Of a DNA stretch of 64,000 bases, positions 38,540-46,956 are shown one piece after another (position 1 is the first letter of the stretch; each line of letters begins with the position of its first letter). The notes under the pieces are model-generated. The model did no database searches. It saw only the letters and a program-made list of their open reading frames with translations, and was not told the DNA's origin. The position numbers and the translations under genes are program-made. The stretch spans positions 4,229,001-4,293,000 of the forward strand of contig CP102593.1 of assembly GCA_025666215.1 (NCBI GenBank), written 5' to 3'. The stretch is from Xanthomonas campestris pv. phormiicola. GTDB taxonomy: Bacteria > Pseudomonadota > Gammaproteobacteria > Xanthomonadales > Xanthomonadaceae.

Positions 38540-39085
38540 GTGCCCAGCATCTTCACCCACGCCGCGGTGCCGCTGGCGCTGTGGGCGGCCGCCGAGCGCG
38601 GGCGCATTTCCGCGCGCCTGCTCGGCGCCGGCATCGTCGCGGCGACGCTGCCGGACCTGGACGTGCTCGCGTTCGCCCTGCACATTCCCTACGCAGATGC
38701 GTTCGGCCATCGCGGCGCCAGCCATTCGCTGCTGTTCGCCGCCGTGCTGGGCGCGATCGGTGCGGCCCTGTCTCGGCCGTTGCGCGCGCGCCCGCTGCAG
38801 GCGGCGACCTGGATGTTCGTCTGCGCCGCCTCGCATCCGCTGCTCGATGCGCTGACCTCCGGCGGCCTCGGCGTCGCCCTGGCCTGGCCGTGGAGCGAGC
38901 AGCGCTGGTTCGCGCCGTGGCGGCCGATCCGGGTGTCGCCGTTCGCCAACGGCTTCTTCGGCGCGCGCGGCGTCGCCACGCTGCTATCCGAACTGCGCTG
39001 GGTGTGGCTGCCGCTGGCGGCGGCGGTCGTCACCTGGAAACTGCTGCAACCGCCGCCCTCTCCCGCTTCGCGATCGCTGCCATGA
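38540..39085 (+). CDS. YdjM-like membrane-bound metal-dependent hydrolase
   Basis: A 181-residue inner-membrane protein of the LexA-binding/YdjM (DUF457) type. It has FTHAAVPLALWAA, PDLDVLAFAL, GHRGASHSLLFA and ASHPLLDALTSGG, the His/Asp motifs of this putative hydrolase family, spread over four hydrophobic segments. It starts with GTG at 38540 right after yraN. It overlaps the next gene by four bases. Its substrate is not known. Confidence 0.88.
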   Translation: MPSIFTHAAVPLALWAAAERGRISARLLGAGIVAATLPDLDVLAFALHIPYADAFGHRGASHSLLFAAVLGAIGAALSRPLRARPLQAATWMFVCAASHPLLDALTSGGLGVALAWPWSEQRWFAPWRPIRVSPFANGFFGARGVATLLSELRWVWLPLAAAVVTWKLLQPPPSPASRSLP

Positions 39086-40467
39086 CCACGCCGCTGCCCG
39101 CTTCCCTGGCCCAGACCCTCGCCGACCTGCTCGGCGCCGACGGCTGGCGCACCGACGACGCCAGCCGGCGCAGCTACGGCGAGGACGATTCGCGGCGCTG
39201 GGCGCTGGCCGACGCGGTGGCGCTGCCGCAGACCCGCGAGCAGGTACAGGCGATCGTGCGCGCCTGCCGCGCGCACCGCGTGCCGATCGTCGCGCGCGGC
39301 GCCGGCACCGGCACCGCCGGCGCCGCGGTGCCGTTCGACGGTGGCGTGGTGCTGTCGTTCGCGCGCATGAACCGCATCCTGCAGCTGCGCCCGCAGGACC
39401 GCTGCGCGGTGGTCGAGCCGGGCGTGCTCAACGGCGAGCTGCAGCAGGCGCTGGCGCCGCACGGCCTGTTCTGGCCGCCGGACCCGTCCAGCGCCGAGAT
39501 CTGCAGCGTCGGCGGCAACCTGTCGACCAATGCCGGCGGCCCGCGCGCGGTGAAGTACGGCGCCACCCGCGACAACGTGCTCGGCGTGGTCGCGGTGACC
39601 GGCGCCGGCGAGCTGATCCGCTGCGGCGGCGCCTACACCAAGGACGCCACCGGCTACGACCTGAGCCACCTGCTGGTCGGCAGCGAGGGCACCCTGGCGC
39701 TGATCGTGGAGGCCACGCTGAAGCTGTCGCCGCGGCCGCTGGCGCAGGCCGGGCTGCGCGCGTTCTACCGCGACGCCGGCAGCGCCGCGGCGGCGGTGTC
39801 GCGGCTGATGGCGCAACCGACCACGCCGGCGATGCTGGAATTCATGGACCGCAGCGCGATCGCGCTGTTGCGCCGCAACGGCAGCGACGTGCCCGAGGCC
39901 GGCGCGATGCTGCTGATCGAGGCCGACGGCGACCACGACACCCTGCCTTACGCGCTGCAGGCGCTGGGCGCGGCGGCCGAGGGCGATGGCCTGCTGTCGC
40001 TGGACGTGGCCACCGACGGCGCCGCACGCGACCGGCTGTGGGCGGCGCGGCGCGCGCTGTCGCCGGCGCTGCGCACGATCAAGCCGGGCAAGATCAACGA
40101 GGACGTGGTGGTGCCGGTGTCGCGCATTCCCGAGCTGGTCGCCGGAGTCGAGGCGCTGGCGGCGGAATTCGACCTGCCGATCGTCGCCTTCGGCCATGCC
40201 GGCAACGGCAACCTGCACGTCAACATCATGTACGCGCCCGACGATGCCGCCGAGACCGCGCGTGCGCATGCCGCGCTGCCGCGCCTGTTCTCGCTGGTGC
40301 TGGCGCTGGAAGGCACGCTGTCGGGCGAGCACGGCATCGGCGTGGCCAAGCGCGACTACATGGCGCAGGCCTTCGATGCGGCCACGCTGGACGCGATGCG
40401 CGCGGTGAAGCGCGCGCTGGACCCGGACGGCATCCTCAATCCGGGGAAGGTTCTTCCAGATGCATGA
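39082..40467 (+). CDS. FAD-binding D-2-hydroxyacid dehydrogenase (GlcD/D-LDH type)
   Basis: A 461-residue flavoprotein. The FAD domain shows IVARGAGTGTAGAAVP, PPDPSSAEICSVGGNLSTNAGG and DLSHLLVGSEGTLALIVEATL. The C-terminal cap has HAGNGNLHVNIMY and LSGEHGIGVAKRDYM, with ILNPGKVLPD at the end, typical of D-lactate/glycolate dehydrogenases. The substrate is likely D-lactate or a similar 2-hydroxyacid. It has no GlcE/GlcF partner nearby. The start overlaps the preceding stop by four bases, so it is the last gene of the lpoA-yraN operon. Confidence 0.92.
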   Translation: MTTPLPASLAQTLADLLGADGWRTDDASRRSYGEDDSRRWALADAVALPQTREQVQAIVRACRAHRVPIVARGAGTGTAGAAVPFDGGVVLSFARMNRILQLRPQDRCAVVEPGVLNGELQQALAPHGLFWPPDPSSAEICSVGGNLSTNAGGPRAVKYGATRDNVLGVVAVTGAGELIRCGGAYTKDATGYDLSHLLVGSEGTLALIVEATLKLSPRPLAQAGLRAFYRDAGSAAAAVSRLMAQPTTPAMLEFMDRSAIALLRRNGSDVPEAGAMLLIEADGDHDTLPYALQALGAAAEGDGLLSLDVATDGAARDRLWAARRALSPALRTIKPGKINEDVVVPVSRIPELVAGVEALAAEFDLPIVAFGHAGNGNLHVNIMYAPDDAAETARAHAALPRLFSLVLALEGTLSGEHGIGVAKRDYMAQAFDAATLDAMRAVKRALDPDGILNPGKVLPDA

Positions 40468-40609
40468 GCTACTCGGGTCTGCAAATCCCGTACTGGCGGC
40501 CCGCCACTGATGCAAGGAACATGAGCGATCCAGATTTTGTTGCTCGCCTCTGGCCGGCAACAGGGCCCGCGCACCATCCTGCGTATCCTGTTTTGCCCAG
40601 TCGCTGAAT

Positions 40610-40629
40610 GCCGTTCCATCCGGAACGGC
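40610..40629. terminator. Weak bidirectional hairpin between convergent genes
   Basis: GCCGTTCC-ATCC-GGAACGGC is a perfect eight-base stem between the convergent FAD-oxidase and AbiEii-like genes. No clear T-tract lies on either side. Confidence 0.4.
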
Positions 40630-40644
40630 GCAAATCGTACCCGG

Positions 40645-41514
40645 CTAAGCCTTCAAACCGAGTGCGCGCAGCCAGGCCTCGACTTGACCAAATGCGTCTT
40701 GCTGCCACTGTTCCGGGCTGCGTTCACCGAGTACATCCGTTTGTTCGACGAAGCGACGAACGCAGGTCGGTCCGAAACCATCTAGCGTATCGAACTTGCT
40801 AGCGATGAATGCGTAACCTGCCGCGCCGCTGGCGTGGTCGAGCAACGGCCTGCACTCCTCGGCCAGCGCCTCTGGGCCTCCGGGGTAGTTCCGGATGCAA
40901 TAGTAAATGTCGTAGGCATCTTTTTGTTTGTAGCGCCCCTCGATCGCATGTCCCTTCATGGCCAGAAGCGCCGGGATCGAGCAAACCGCGATCTCCACTC
41001 GGTTCGTGCCGCCAGCAGGCATCGAACCGGTAATGGCCACGAGTTGGTAGAAACGGAGGGCCAGATCGGCGCCATCCGCTCTTTGCACCGCAAAATCGCT
41101 GATCAAAGGCGGCGCGTTCTTGGCGATCGCGGCATCGCGCGGCATCAGGAAATCGACGACGACGTCGATCGCGGCGCCGCCATCTTCGGTCACGATCTGG
41201 CGAACGAGTTGAAAGCGCCGAAGATCACGCCGTCGCCGGTAGCCATGCCCCTGCAGAGCCTCGACCAGCTTGGCGTACTCGCCGTTGCCCAATGCCTCGG
41301 CGTCCAGGCCGAGATCCACGTCGAGCGTGCCGACGTGCGGCATGTCTTCATTGCCAAGTAGCAACCATGGAACGGCGCCGCCAACGATGGCGAACTTGCC
41401 CTTGAAACTCCCAAGGATCTGGCCGATTTCGATCAACACCTTCTTCACCGCCGCCGTCGTGCGGTCGTCATAGTCGGCAGCTGACTGCGGCTCGCCCGGC
41501 GTCATTTTTGCCAT
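40645..41514 (-). CDS. AbiEii-like nucleotidyltransferase (putative toxin)
   Basis: A 289-residue nucleotidyltransferase-fold protein. It has the motif GGAVPWLLLGN (G45-G46) and TLDVDLGLD (D65, D67) for metal binding. Further along, RYKQKDAYDIYYCIRN (K198, D199, D202) is the basic/acidic motif seen in AbiEii/MenA-type toxins. Such toxins modify tRNA or bind GTP to stop growth. It starts 13 bases inside the upstream gene's end, so the pair is co-translated. Base composition is lower in GC than the flanks. Confidence 0.85.
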   Translation of the reverse strand: MAKMTPGEPQSAADYDDRTTAAVKKVLIEIGQILGSFKGKFAIVGGAVPWLLLGNEDMPHVGTLDVDLGLDAEALGNGEYAKLVEALQGHGYRRRRDLRRFQLVRQIVTEDGGAAIDVVVDFLMPRDAAIAKNAPPLISDFAVQRADGADLALRFYQLVAITGSMPAGGTNRVEIAVCSIPALLAMKGHAIEGRYKQKDAYDIYYCIRNYPGGPEALAEECRPLLDHASGAAGYAFIASKFDTLDGFGPTCVRRFVEQTDVLGERSPEQWQQDAFGQVEAWLRALGLKA

Positions 41515-42587
41515 GTCAGCCTTTCTCGTCGCAGATGATCGGCCGCCTCCCGCCCGCGCTCCCCGGCTGCGGCGAGATCCAGATAGGTCTGCACCGGGCC
41601 GGTGCAGATCACGCCAGGCGCCGGCTCCACCGTATCGCGGAATACGCCAAGGTCTTTTAGCAAGGTGACGGTGACGTTTTCGCCCTTCGAAGTGGAAGAC
41701 AGCCTCAAGCCCGACCGCAGCTGCTCAAGACCTGCTTCGTCCGAATAGAAGTATTGCGTGCCCGTGCGGGCATACGGGGCGAGCCAGTGCGCCGCCGAAA
41801 AGGAGGCCAGTGCGAGGCGACCCGGTGCAGGCTCCGAGCGCAGCAAGCGTCGCGTCGCCTCCTCGAACGAATGGCCGTGCAACGTCGTATAGAAGCTCAA
41901 TCGATGGCCAGCAGGTGCCACGTAGGCGTCGCGCCAAGCATCCACAAGCGCATCGGGTTCGGACAGAAATAGGCCTTCCCTGGAAACCTGTGCCCATTCG
42001 CGATTAAGCAAGCCCACGCGCACATTGCTGACGTGCCCCAAACTGACGTCGGCAACCTCCGCCAGCTCGGTGACCCGCCATGCCCGACGCGGATCGCGAA
42101 GCATCACACGCAACACCTGCGCGGACTTGGGCTTGAACAGCGACCTGATTTCGCGCCGCTCCACCACAGGTTTGCTTGCGACCTTCCGGTCGATGAAAAC
42201 GCTGTCGAAGGTCAACCGGGCATTGCCTTCCAGATCGAGATAGCCCACGCCCTGCTCAAGGCATAGCGCCTGAGCTTCGGGCGACAGATAAGGAGCGATG
42301 AAGACCGGCGTCGTCTCATTTGCCTGGTTCGCCATGAGGTGGCGCAGTTGCAGCAGGGCCAAACGAACGTTGCGCGGCTGACCGCTGGACTTCACTTCGC
42401 AAAACAGCGTGTGGAGCCTGCCAGACGCCTCGATGCGTGCCACGATATCGATGGTCCGGTGATCAGGCGTCAACATCTCGCGCTCGATTTCCAAAACCTT
42501 GATCATGGGCACTTGCTCCAAGAGCAAGCAAAGCGCATCTGATGCCTGGCGCTCAAGGTCTTTCATCGATTGATCGGCTTTCAGCAT
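41502..42587 (-). CDS. AbiEi-like antitoxin/regulator with PD-(D/E)XK-like N-terminus
   Basis: A 361-residue protein, first of a two-gene unit with an AbiEii-like toxin. Residues about 25-130 show TIDIVARIEASGRLHTLFCEVKSSGQP, with D47 and E64-x-K66 spaced like a PD-(D/E)XK nuclease core, then GVGYLDLEGNARL. Residues about 150-200 are a winged helix (VTELAEVADVSLGHVSNV), and the C-terminal 150 residues resemble AbiEi. In known AbiE systems the antitoxin represses its promoter; palindromes upstream fit this. Whether the nuclease-like part is active is unknown. Confidence 0.75.
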   Translation of the reverse strand: MLKADQSMKDLERQASDALCLLLEQVPMIKVLEIEREMLTPDHRTIDIVARIEASGRLHTLFCEVKSSGQPRNVRLALLQLRHLMANQANETTPVFIAPYLSPEAQALCLEQGVGYLDLEGNARLTFDSVFIDRKVASKPVVERREIRSLFKPKSAQVLRVMLRDPRRAWRVTELAEVADVSLGHVSNVRVGLLNREWAQVSREGLFLSEPDALVDAWRDAYVAPAGHRLSFYTTLHGHSFEEATRRLLRSEPAPGRLALASFSAAHWLAPYARTGTQYFYSDEAGLEQLRSGLRLSSTSKGENVTVTLLKDLGVFRDTVEPAPGVICTGPVQTYLDLAAAGERGREAADHLRRERLTWQK

Positions 42588-42606
42588 CTACTGAAAATAA
42601 CAGTTC

Positions 42607-42661
42607 CAGTGAAATTTTTAAACAGATTTCACTGCAAATGGCTTTCCAGCAATTGCTGAAA
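42607..42661. promoter_or_regulatory. Two palindromes upstream of the AbiE-like pair
   Basis: CAGTGAAAT (42607-42615) and ATTTCACTG (42626-42634) form a nine-base inverted repeat with a ten-base spacer. TTTCCAGCAATTGCTGAAA (42643-42661) is a second near-perfect palindrome. Both lie within 75 bases of the AbiEi-like start in AT-rich DNA, as expected for autoregulatory operators. Confidence 0.65.
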
Positions 42662-42800
42662 CGTACAATTAAGGTGAAAATTTAGTGGGCCGGGGCAATA
42701 TTTCACGCAGGGAGACTGGGCGAAGAGAGGGACGGCTACCGACCTCCCGGCACGCATTAAAACTTGCGCAGCCCTGGTGGAAGAAAGGCGCAAGCCGTTT

Positions 42801-43520
42801 TCACGACGCCGTACCTATGAAGCGCAGCCCCACGCCCGGCTCGGTGGCGATGTAGCGCGGCGCCACCGCGCTGTCGCCGAGTTTCTGCCGCAACTTGCCG
42901 ACCAGGATGCGCAGGTAGTGGGTATCCTCCTGGTGGGTCGGCCCCCACACTTCGCGCAGCAGTTGCGGTTGCGTCAGCACGCGCCCGCTGTGGCGCAGCA
43001 GCAGCGCCAGCAGCGCGTATTCCTTGCGGCTCAGCGGCAGCGGCTCGCCGTCCAGGCGCACTTCGCGCAGGCCCAGGTGGATGTGCAGGTGGCCATCGTC
43101 GAACACCGTCTCGGCCTCGCCGGCGGCCGGTTGCATGCGCAGCAGCACGCGGATGCGCGCCATCAGTTCCTGCACGCCGAACGGCTTGGTCACGTAGTCG
43201 TTGGCGCCGGCGTCCAGCGCCTGTACCTTCTCCGCCTCGCCGGCGCGCACGGTGAGCATGATCACCGGCACCGCGGACCACTGCCGCAGTTCGCGCAGCA
43301 CGCTGTGCCCGTCCTGGTCGGGCAGGCCCACGTCCAGCACCACCAGTTCGGCGCCGTGCGCGGCCAGCTGCGCCAGGCCGTCGCCGCCGCTGGCGGCCTG
43401 CAGCACGCGGTAGCCCTGCGCGCGCAGGCTGATGTCCAGGAAACGCCGGATCTGCGGCTCGTCGTCGATGACCAGCACGCGCGGCGGCGGAATCGGATCG
43501 GCGTGGGACTCAGTCGGCAT
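42801..43520 (-). CDS. kdpE: Response regulator KdpE
   Basis: A 239-residue OmpR-type regulator. The receiver domain has VLVIDDEP, phosphoacceptor D63 in VVLDVGLPDQDG, and YVTKPFGVQELMARI. The C-terminal winged helix has LSRKEYALLALLLRHSGRVLTQ and EDTHYLRILVGKLRQKLGD. It activates kdpFABC when K+ is scarce. It overlaps kdpD by 11 bases. Confidence 0.97.
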   Translation of the reverse strand: MPTESHADPIPPPRVLVIDDEPQIRRFLDISLRAQGYRVLQAASGGDGLAQLAAHGAELVVLDVGLPDQDGHSVLRELRQWSAVPVIMLTVRAGEAEKVQALDAGANDYVTKPFGVQELMARIRVLLRMQPAAGEAETVFDDGHLHIHLGLREVRLDGEPLPLSRKEYALLALLLRHSGRVLTQPQLLREVWGPTHQEDTHYLRILVGKLRQKLGDSAVAPRYIATEPGVGLRFIGTAS

Positions 43521-46200
43521 CGGGGCGGGACGGCGGGGCGGCGGGTTCGATCAACGGCAGGGTAATGCGGATCGTGGTGCCGCGGCCATCGGCGCCGGGC
43601 AGCGCCTCGACGCTGCCGCCGTGCGCGCCGATCATGCCCTGGCAGATGGTCAGGCCCAGGCCGGTGCCGTGGCGGCCGCGGTCGCCGCGTTCGACGCTGT
43701 AGAACATGTCGAAGATGCGCGCGCGCTCGTCCTCGGGAATGCCCGGGCCGCGGTCGCCGATGTCGATGCGCAGGCGCCCGTCGACCATCGCCGCGGCGAC
43801 GCGGATCGCCTCGCCCTCCGGCGAAAATTTCGCCGCGTTCTCCAGCACGTTGAAGATCGCCTGTTCGACCAGCGCCGGATGCACCCACAGCGTCGGCAGC
43901 TCGGCGGCCAGGGCGATGTCCAGCCGCACCTGCGGCTGGTAGCGCTGCAGGCGCCGCGCGGCCGACCCGATCAGTTCGTCCACGTCGATCCAGTCGCGGT
44001 GCAAGGTCAGCCCGGTATGGCCGAGCCGGGTCATGTCGAGCAGGTTCTGGATGTAGCGGTCCAGGCGCTCGCCTTCCAGCTGGATCGTCTCCAGCAGGCT
44101 GCGGCGGTCGTCGGCGTCCATCGCCTGGCCGTAGCTGGCCAGGCTGCTGGCCGCGCCGATCATCGCCGCCAGCGGCGAACGCAGGTCGTGCGACACCGAC
44201 GACAGCAGCGCCGAGCGCAGGCGTTCGGTCTCGCCGCTGACCCGCGCGCTTTCCAGGTCGGCGACCAGCCGCGTGCGCAGCGCGGCCTGGCCGATGTCCT
44301 CGACCATGGCTTCGGCCAGGCGCTGCTGCTCCAGCCCGGGACGCTGCACGCCGGCGGCGAACTTCAGCCCGACCACGCCGATCGCGCCGCGCTCGTGGCG
44401 CACCGGCAGGAACCACCAGCTGGCGCCGGCCAGGGTGTCGGTGAAGCGGCCGGTGGCCTGGCCGTGGCGCTGCGCCCAGTCGGCGGCGCTGCGGTCCACC
44501 GCCGCCATCGACGCCGCGTAGTCGTGCGCGCCGTCCTGCGCGGCGGCGTGCGCCGCCTCCAGCGGCTGCAGCCGCACCCAGGCCTCGGCCTCGAGCGTGG
44601 CGGCCAGCGCGCGGCGCCCGGCCTCCAGCACCTGGCCCAGGTCGGCGGCGCTGGTCAGTTCGCGGCCCAGCCGCTGCAGCGCGGTGGTCTGCGCGTTGGC
44701 CGCGCGCAGCGCCAGCACCTGCATGCGCAGCCGCGACGCCAGCCGCCCGGCGACCAGCGCGGCGACCAGGAACAGCAGCACCGTGACCACGCCCTGGCGC
44801 GCGCCGATGTGCAGCGTGTAGCGCGGTTCGATGAAGAAGAAGTTGTAGGCGAAGAAGCTCAGCAGCGCCGACAGCACCGCCGCGGCCATGCGCGTCTTCG
44901 CCGCGACCATCACCACCGCGACGATGAACACCATCGACAGGTCGTCGATGCCGACCCAGCGCTCGGCGATCCAGCCCACCGCCACCGCCAGCAGCGAGGC
45001 CACCGTGGCGAACACCAGGTCGTCGCGCGACAGCCAGTGGCCGGGACGGCGCCAGCGCCGCCGCGCGCGTGCGCGCGCCTCCGGCGAACTGATGATGACC
45101 AGCTCGTAGTGCGCGCCGCGCTGCAGCAGTTGCTGGGTGAGCGTGCGGTTGATCATCCGCGCCAGCGGCCGTTCGCGGGTGCGGCCGAGCAGCAGCGTGG
45201 ACACGCCGTTGTGCGCGGCGTGGTCGAGCAATGCATCGGCCACGCTGGCGCCGTGCAGCAGCGCGGCGTCGCCGCCGAGCCGCCGCGCCAGCGCGAAGGC
45301 GCGGTCGACCTCCAGCTGCCAGGCCTCCTCCGGCTGCGCCTGGGTCTGCACGGTGACCACGCTCCACGGCGCGCCGCGGCGCTCGGCCAGGCGCCGCGCC
45401 ACCCGCACCAGGTAGTCGGACTGGCCGCGCCCGTCGATCGCCACCAGCACCCGCCGCCGCAGCGCCACGCCGGTGCGGCCCTGTGCGGCCTGCACGTCGC
45501 GCAGGTCGTTGTCGACGCGGTCGGCCGCGGTCTGCATCGCCAGTTCGCGCAGCGCGGCCAGGTTCGACGGCGAGAAGAACGCCTGCAGCGCCTGTCCCGC
45601 CTGCTCGGGCAGATACACCTTGCCCTGTTGCAGGCGTTCGATCAGTTCGCGCGGCGGCAGGTCGACCAGCACGATGTCGCGCAGCCGGTCGAAGATCGCA
45701 TCGGGCACGGTCTCGCCGACGCGGATGCCGGTGATGCGGTGGACCACGTCGTTGAGGCTTTCCAGGTGCTGGATGTTGACCGTGCTGTAGACGTCGATGC
45801 CGGCGTCGAGCAGTTCCTGCACGTCCTGCCAGCGCCGCTCGTGGCGGCTGCCTGGCGCGTTGCGATGGGCCAGTTCGTCGACCAGCACCAGCGGCGGGCG
45901 CCGCGCCAGCAGCGCGTCCAGGTCCATTTCCTCGAGCGTGCGGCCGCGGTATTCCACGCGCCGCCGCGGCTGCACGGCCAGCCCGTCCAGCAATGCCGCG
46001 GTTTCGGCGCGGCCATGGGTCTCGACCACCCCGACCACCACCTCGCTGCCCTGCTGCTGCAGCTGGCGCGCGCGCGACAGCATCGCGTAGGTCTTGCCGA
46101 CCCCCGGCGCCGCGCCCAGGAACACGGTCAGGCGCCCGCCGCGTTCGCGCTGGAGCGCGCCGATCAAGGCGTCGGCCTGCTGGGTGCGGGGATCGGGCAT
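43510..46200 (-). CDS. kdpD: Sensor histidine kinase KdpD
   Basis: An 896-residue turgor/K+ sensor. The N-terminal KdpD domain has a Walker A loop (GAAPGVGKT, 29-37) and VLVDELAHRNAPGSRHERRWQDV, given as the region near 115-140. A universal-stress-like domain (about 250-370) and four TM segments (about 390-490) follow. A GAF-like domain precedes HisKA with SSVSHDLRSPLAAM (about residue 660). The ATPase has NVLENAAKFSP, DRGPGIPEDERARIFDMF and GTGLGLTICQGMI. Length equals E. coli (894). It is separated from kdpC by a heptamer element. Confidence 0.98.
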   Translation of the reverse strand: MPDPRTQQADALIGALQRERGGRLTVFLGAAPGVGKTYAMLSRARQLQQQGSEVVVGVVETHGRAETAALLDGLAVQPRRRVEYRGRTLEEMDLDALLARRPPLVLVDELAHRNAPGSRHERRWQDVQELLDAGIDVYSTVNIQHLESLNDVVHRITGIRVGETVPDAIFDRLRDIVLVDLPPRELIERLQQGKVYLPEQAGQALQAFFSPSNLAALRELAMQTAADRVDNDLRDVQAAQGRTGVALRRRVLVAIDGRGQSDYLVRVARRLAERRGAPWSVVTVQTQAQPEEAWQLEVDRAFALARRLGGDAALLHGASVADALLDHAAHNGVSTLLLGRTRERPLARMINRTLTQQLLQRGAHYELVIISSPEARARARRRWRRPGHWLSRDDLVFATVASLLAVAVGWIAERWVGIDDLSMVFIVAVVMVAAKTRMAAAVLSALLSFFAYNFFFIEPRYTLHIGARQGVVTVLLFLVAALVAGRLASRLRMQVLALRAANAQTTALQRLGRELTSAADLGQVLEAGRRALAATLEAEAWVRLQPLEAAHAAAQDGAHDYAASMAAVDRSAADWAQRHGQATGRFTDTLAGASWWFLPVRHERGAIGVVGLKFAAGVQRPGLEQQRLAEAMVEDIGQAALRTRLVADLESARVSGETERLRSALLSSVSHDLRSPLAAMIGAASSLASYGQAMDADDRRSLLETIQLEGERLDRYIQNLLDMTRLGHTGLTLHRDWIDVDELIGSAARRLQRYQPQVRLDIALAAELPTLWVHPALVEQAIFNVLENAAKFSPEGEAIRVAAAMVDGRLRIDIGDRGPGIPEDERARIFDMFYSVERGDRGRHGTGLGLTICQGMIGAHGGSVEALPGADGRGTTIRITLPLIEPAAPPSRPDAD

Positions 46201-46210
46201 AGGTGCGGTT

Positions 46211-46329
46211 CGGGACTCGGGACTCGGGACTCGGGACTCGGGACTCGCAGAGCGTACAGCGCGGACCGTCGGCTTATTGCTTTTGCTCTTGATTTTCCCG
46301 AGTCCCGGGTTCCGAGTCCCGAGTCCCGG
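46211..46329. repeat. GGGACTC heptamer inverted-repeat element, kdpC/kdpD
   Basis: The left arm (46211-46247) has five GGGACTC units. The right arm (46297-46329) has GAGTCCC-type units. The core has TATTGCTTTTGCTCTTGATTT, related to the cores in murG and murF. The right arm and part of the core are translated as the KdpC tail. Confidence 0.9.
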
Positions 46330-46915
46330 CCCGATCCAACGCCAGATTCAGCGCCAGCACATTCACCCGCGGCTGGCCGAGCACGCCGAACTGGCGCGGC
46401 CGCACCTGCGCGGCGACCAGCGCGGCGACGGTCGCCACCGGCAATTCGCGCGCCGTGGCCACGCGCGCGACCTGCTGCTGCGCCGCGGCCACGCTGATGT
46501 CCGGGTCCAGGCCGCTGCCGGACTGGGTCAGCAGGTCCTCCGCCACCTGCGCCGCGGCGACGCCGTCGCGCGCGGCCACGCTGGCGCGCGCGTCGGCGAT
46601 GCGCTGCTGCAGCTCCGGATTGCTGCGCGCCTGGTTGCTGCCGGCCGCCGCCATCGGGTCGAACTTGGCCGCCGACGGACGCGGCTGGAAATAGCCGGGC
46701 GCGGCGAACGGCTGCGCGACCAGCGCCGAGCCGAGCACGCGGCCGTCGCGTGCGAGCAGGCTGCCGTTGGCCTGCGCCGGGAACAGCGCGCCGGCGAGCA
46801 GGGTGGACAGCAGCGAGTACAGCGCGGCGGCGCCCAGCACCAGCAGCGGCAGCAGCAGCGCCGCGCGCCAGCGCAGCGGTTCGCGGTAGGAAGCAGAAAC
46901 CGGGGAAACGTTCAT
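46274..46915 (-). CDS. kdpC: K+-transporting ATPase subunit KdpC
   Basis: A 213-residue periplasm-facing subunit with one N-terminal TM helix (about 17-42). It has the family stretches NGSLLARDGRVLGSALVAQPF, FQPRPSA and QSGSGLDPDISVAAAQQQVARVA. The family normally ends near NVLALNLALD. The final AGTRDSEPGTRENQEQKQ is a tail translated from the adjoining heptamer element. It follows kdpB by 41 bases. Confidence 0.96.
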   Translation of the reverse strand: MNVSPVSASYREPLRWRAALLLPLLVLGAAALYSLLSTLLAGALFPAQANGSLLARDGRVLGSALVAQPFAAPGYFQPRPSAAKFDPMAAAGSNQARSNPELQQRIADARASVAARDGVAAAQVAEDLLTQSGSGLDPDISVAAAQQQVARVATARELPVATVAALVAAQVRPRQFGVLGQPRVNVLALNLALDRAGTRDSEPGTRENQEQKQ

Positions 46916-46956
46916 CGCGGGTGGTCCGAAAAGGAAGCGGAAGATCGGCGCCGGGC

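Noticed and set aside
43432..46497. A very long plus-strand open frame antisense to kdpD
   Set aside because: It mirrors kdpD codons in very high-GC DNA, where antisense stops are rare; its translation shows no family motif and kdpD is certain.
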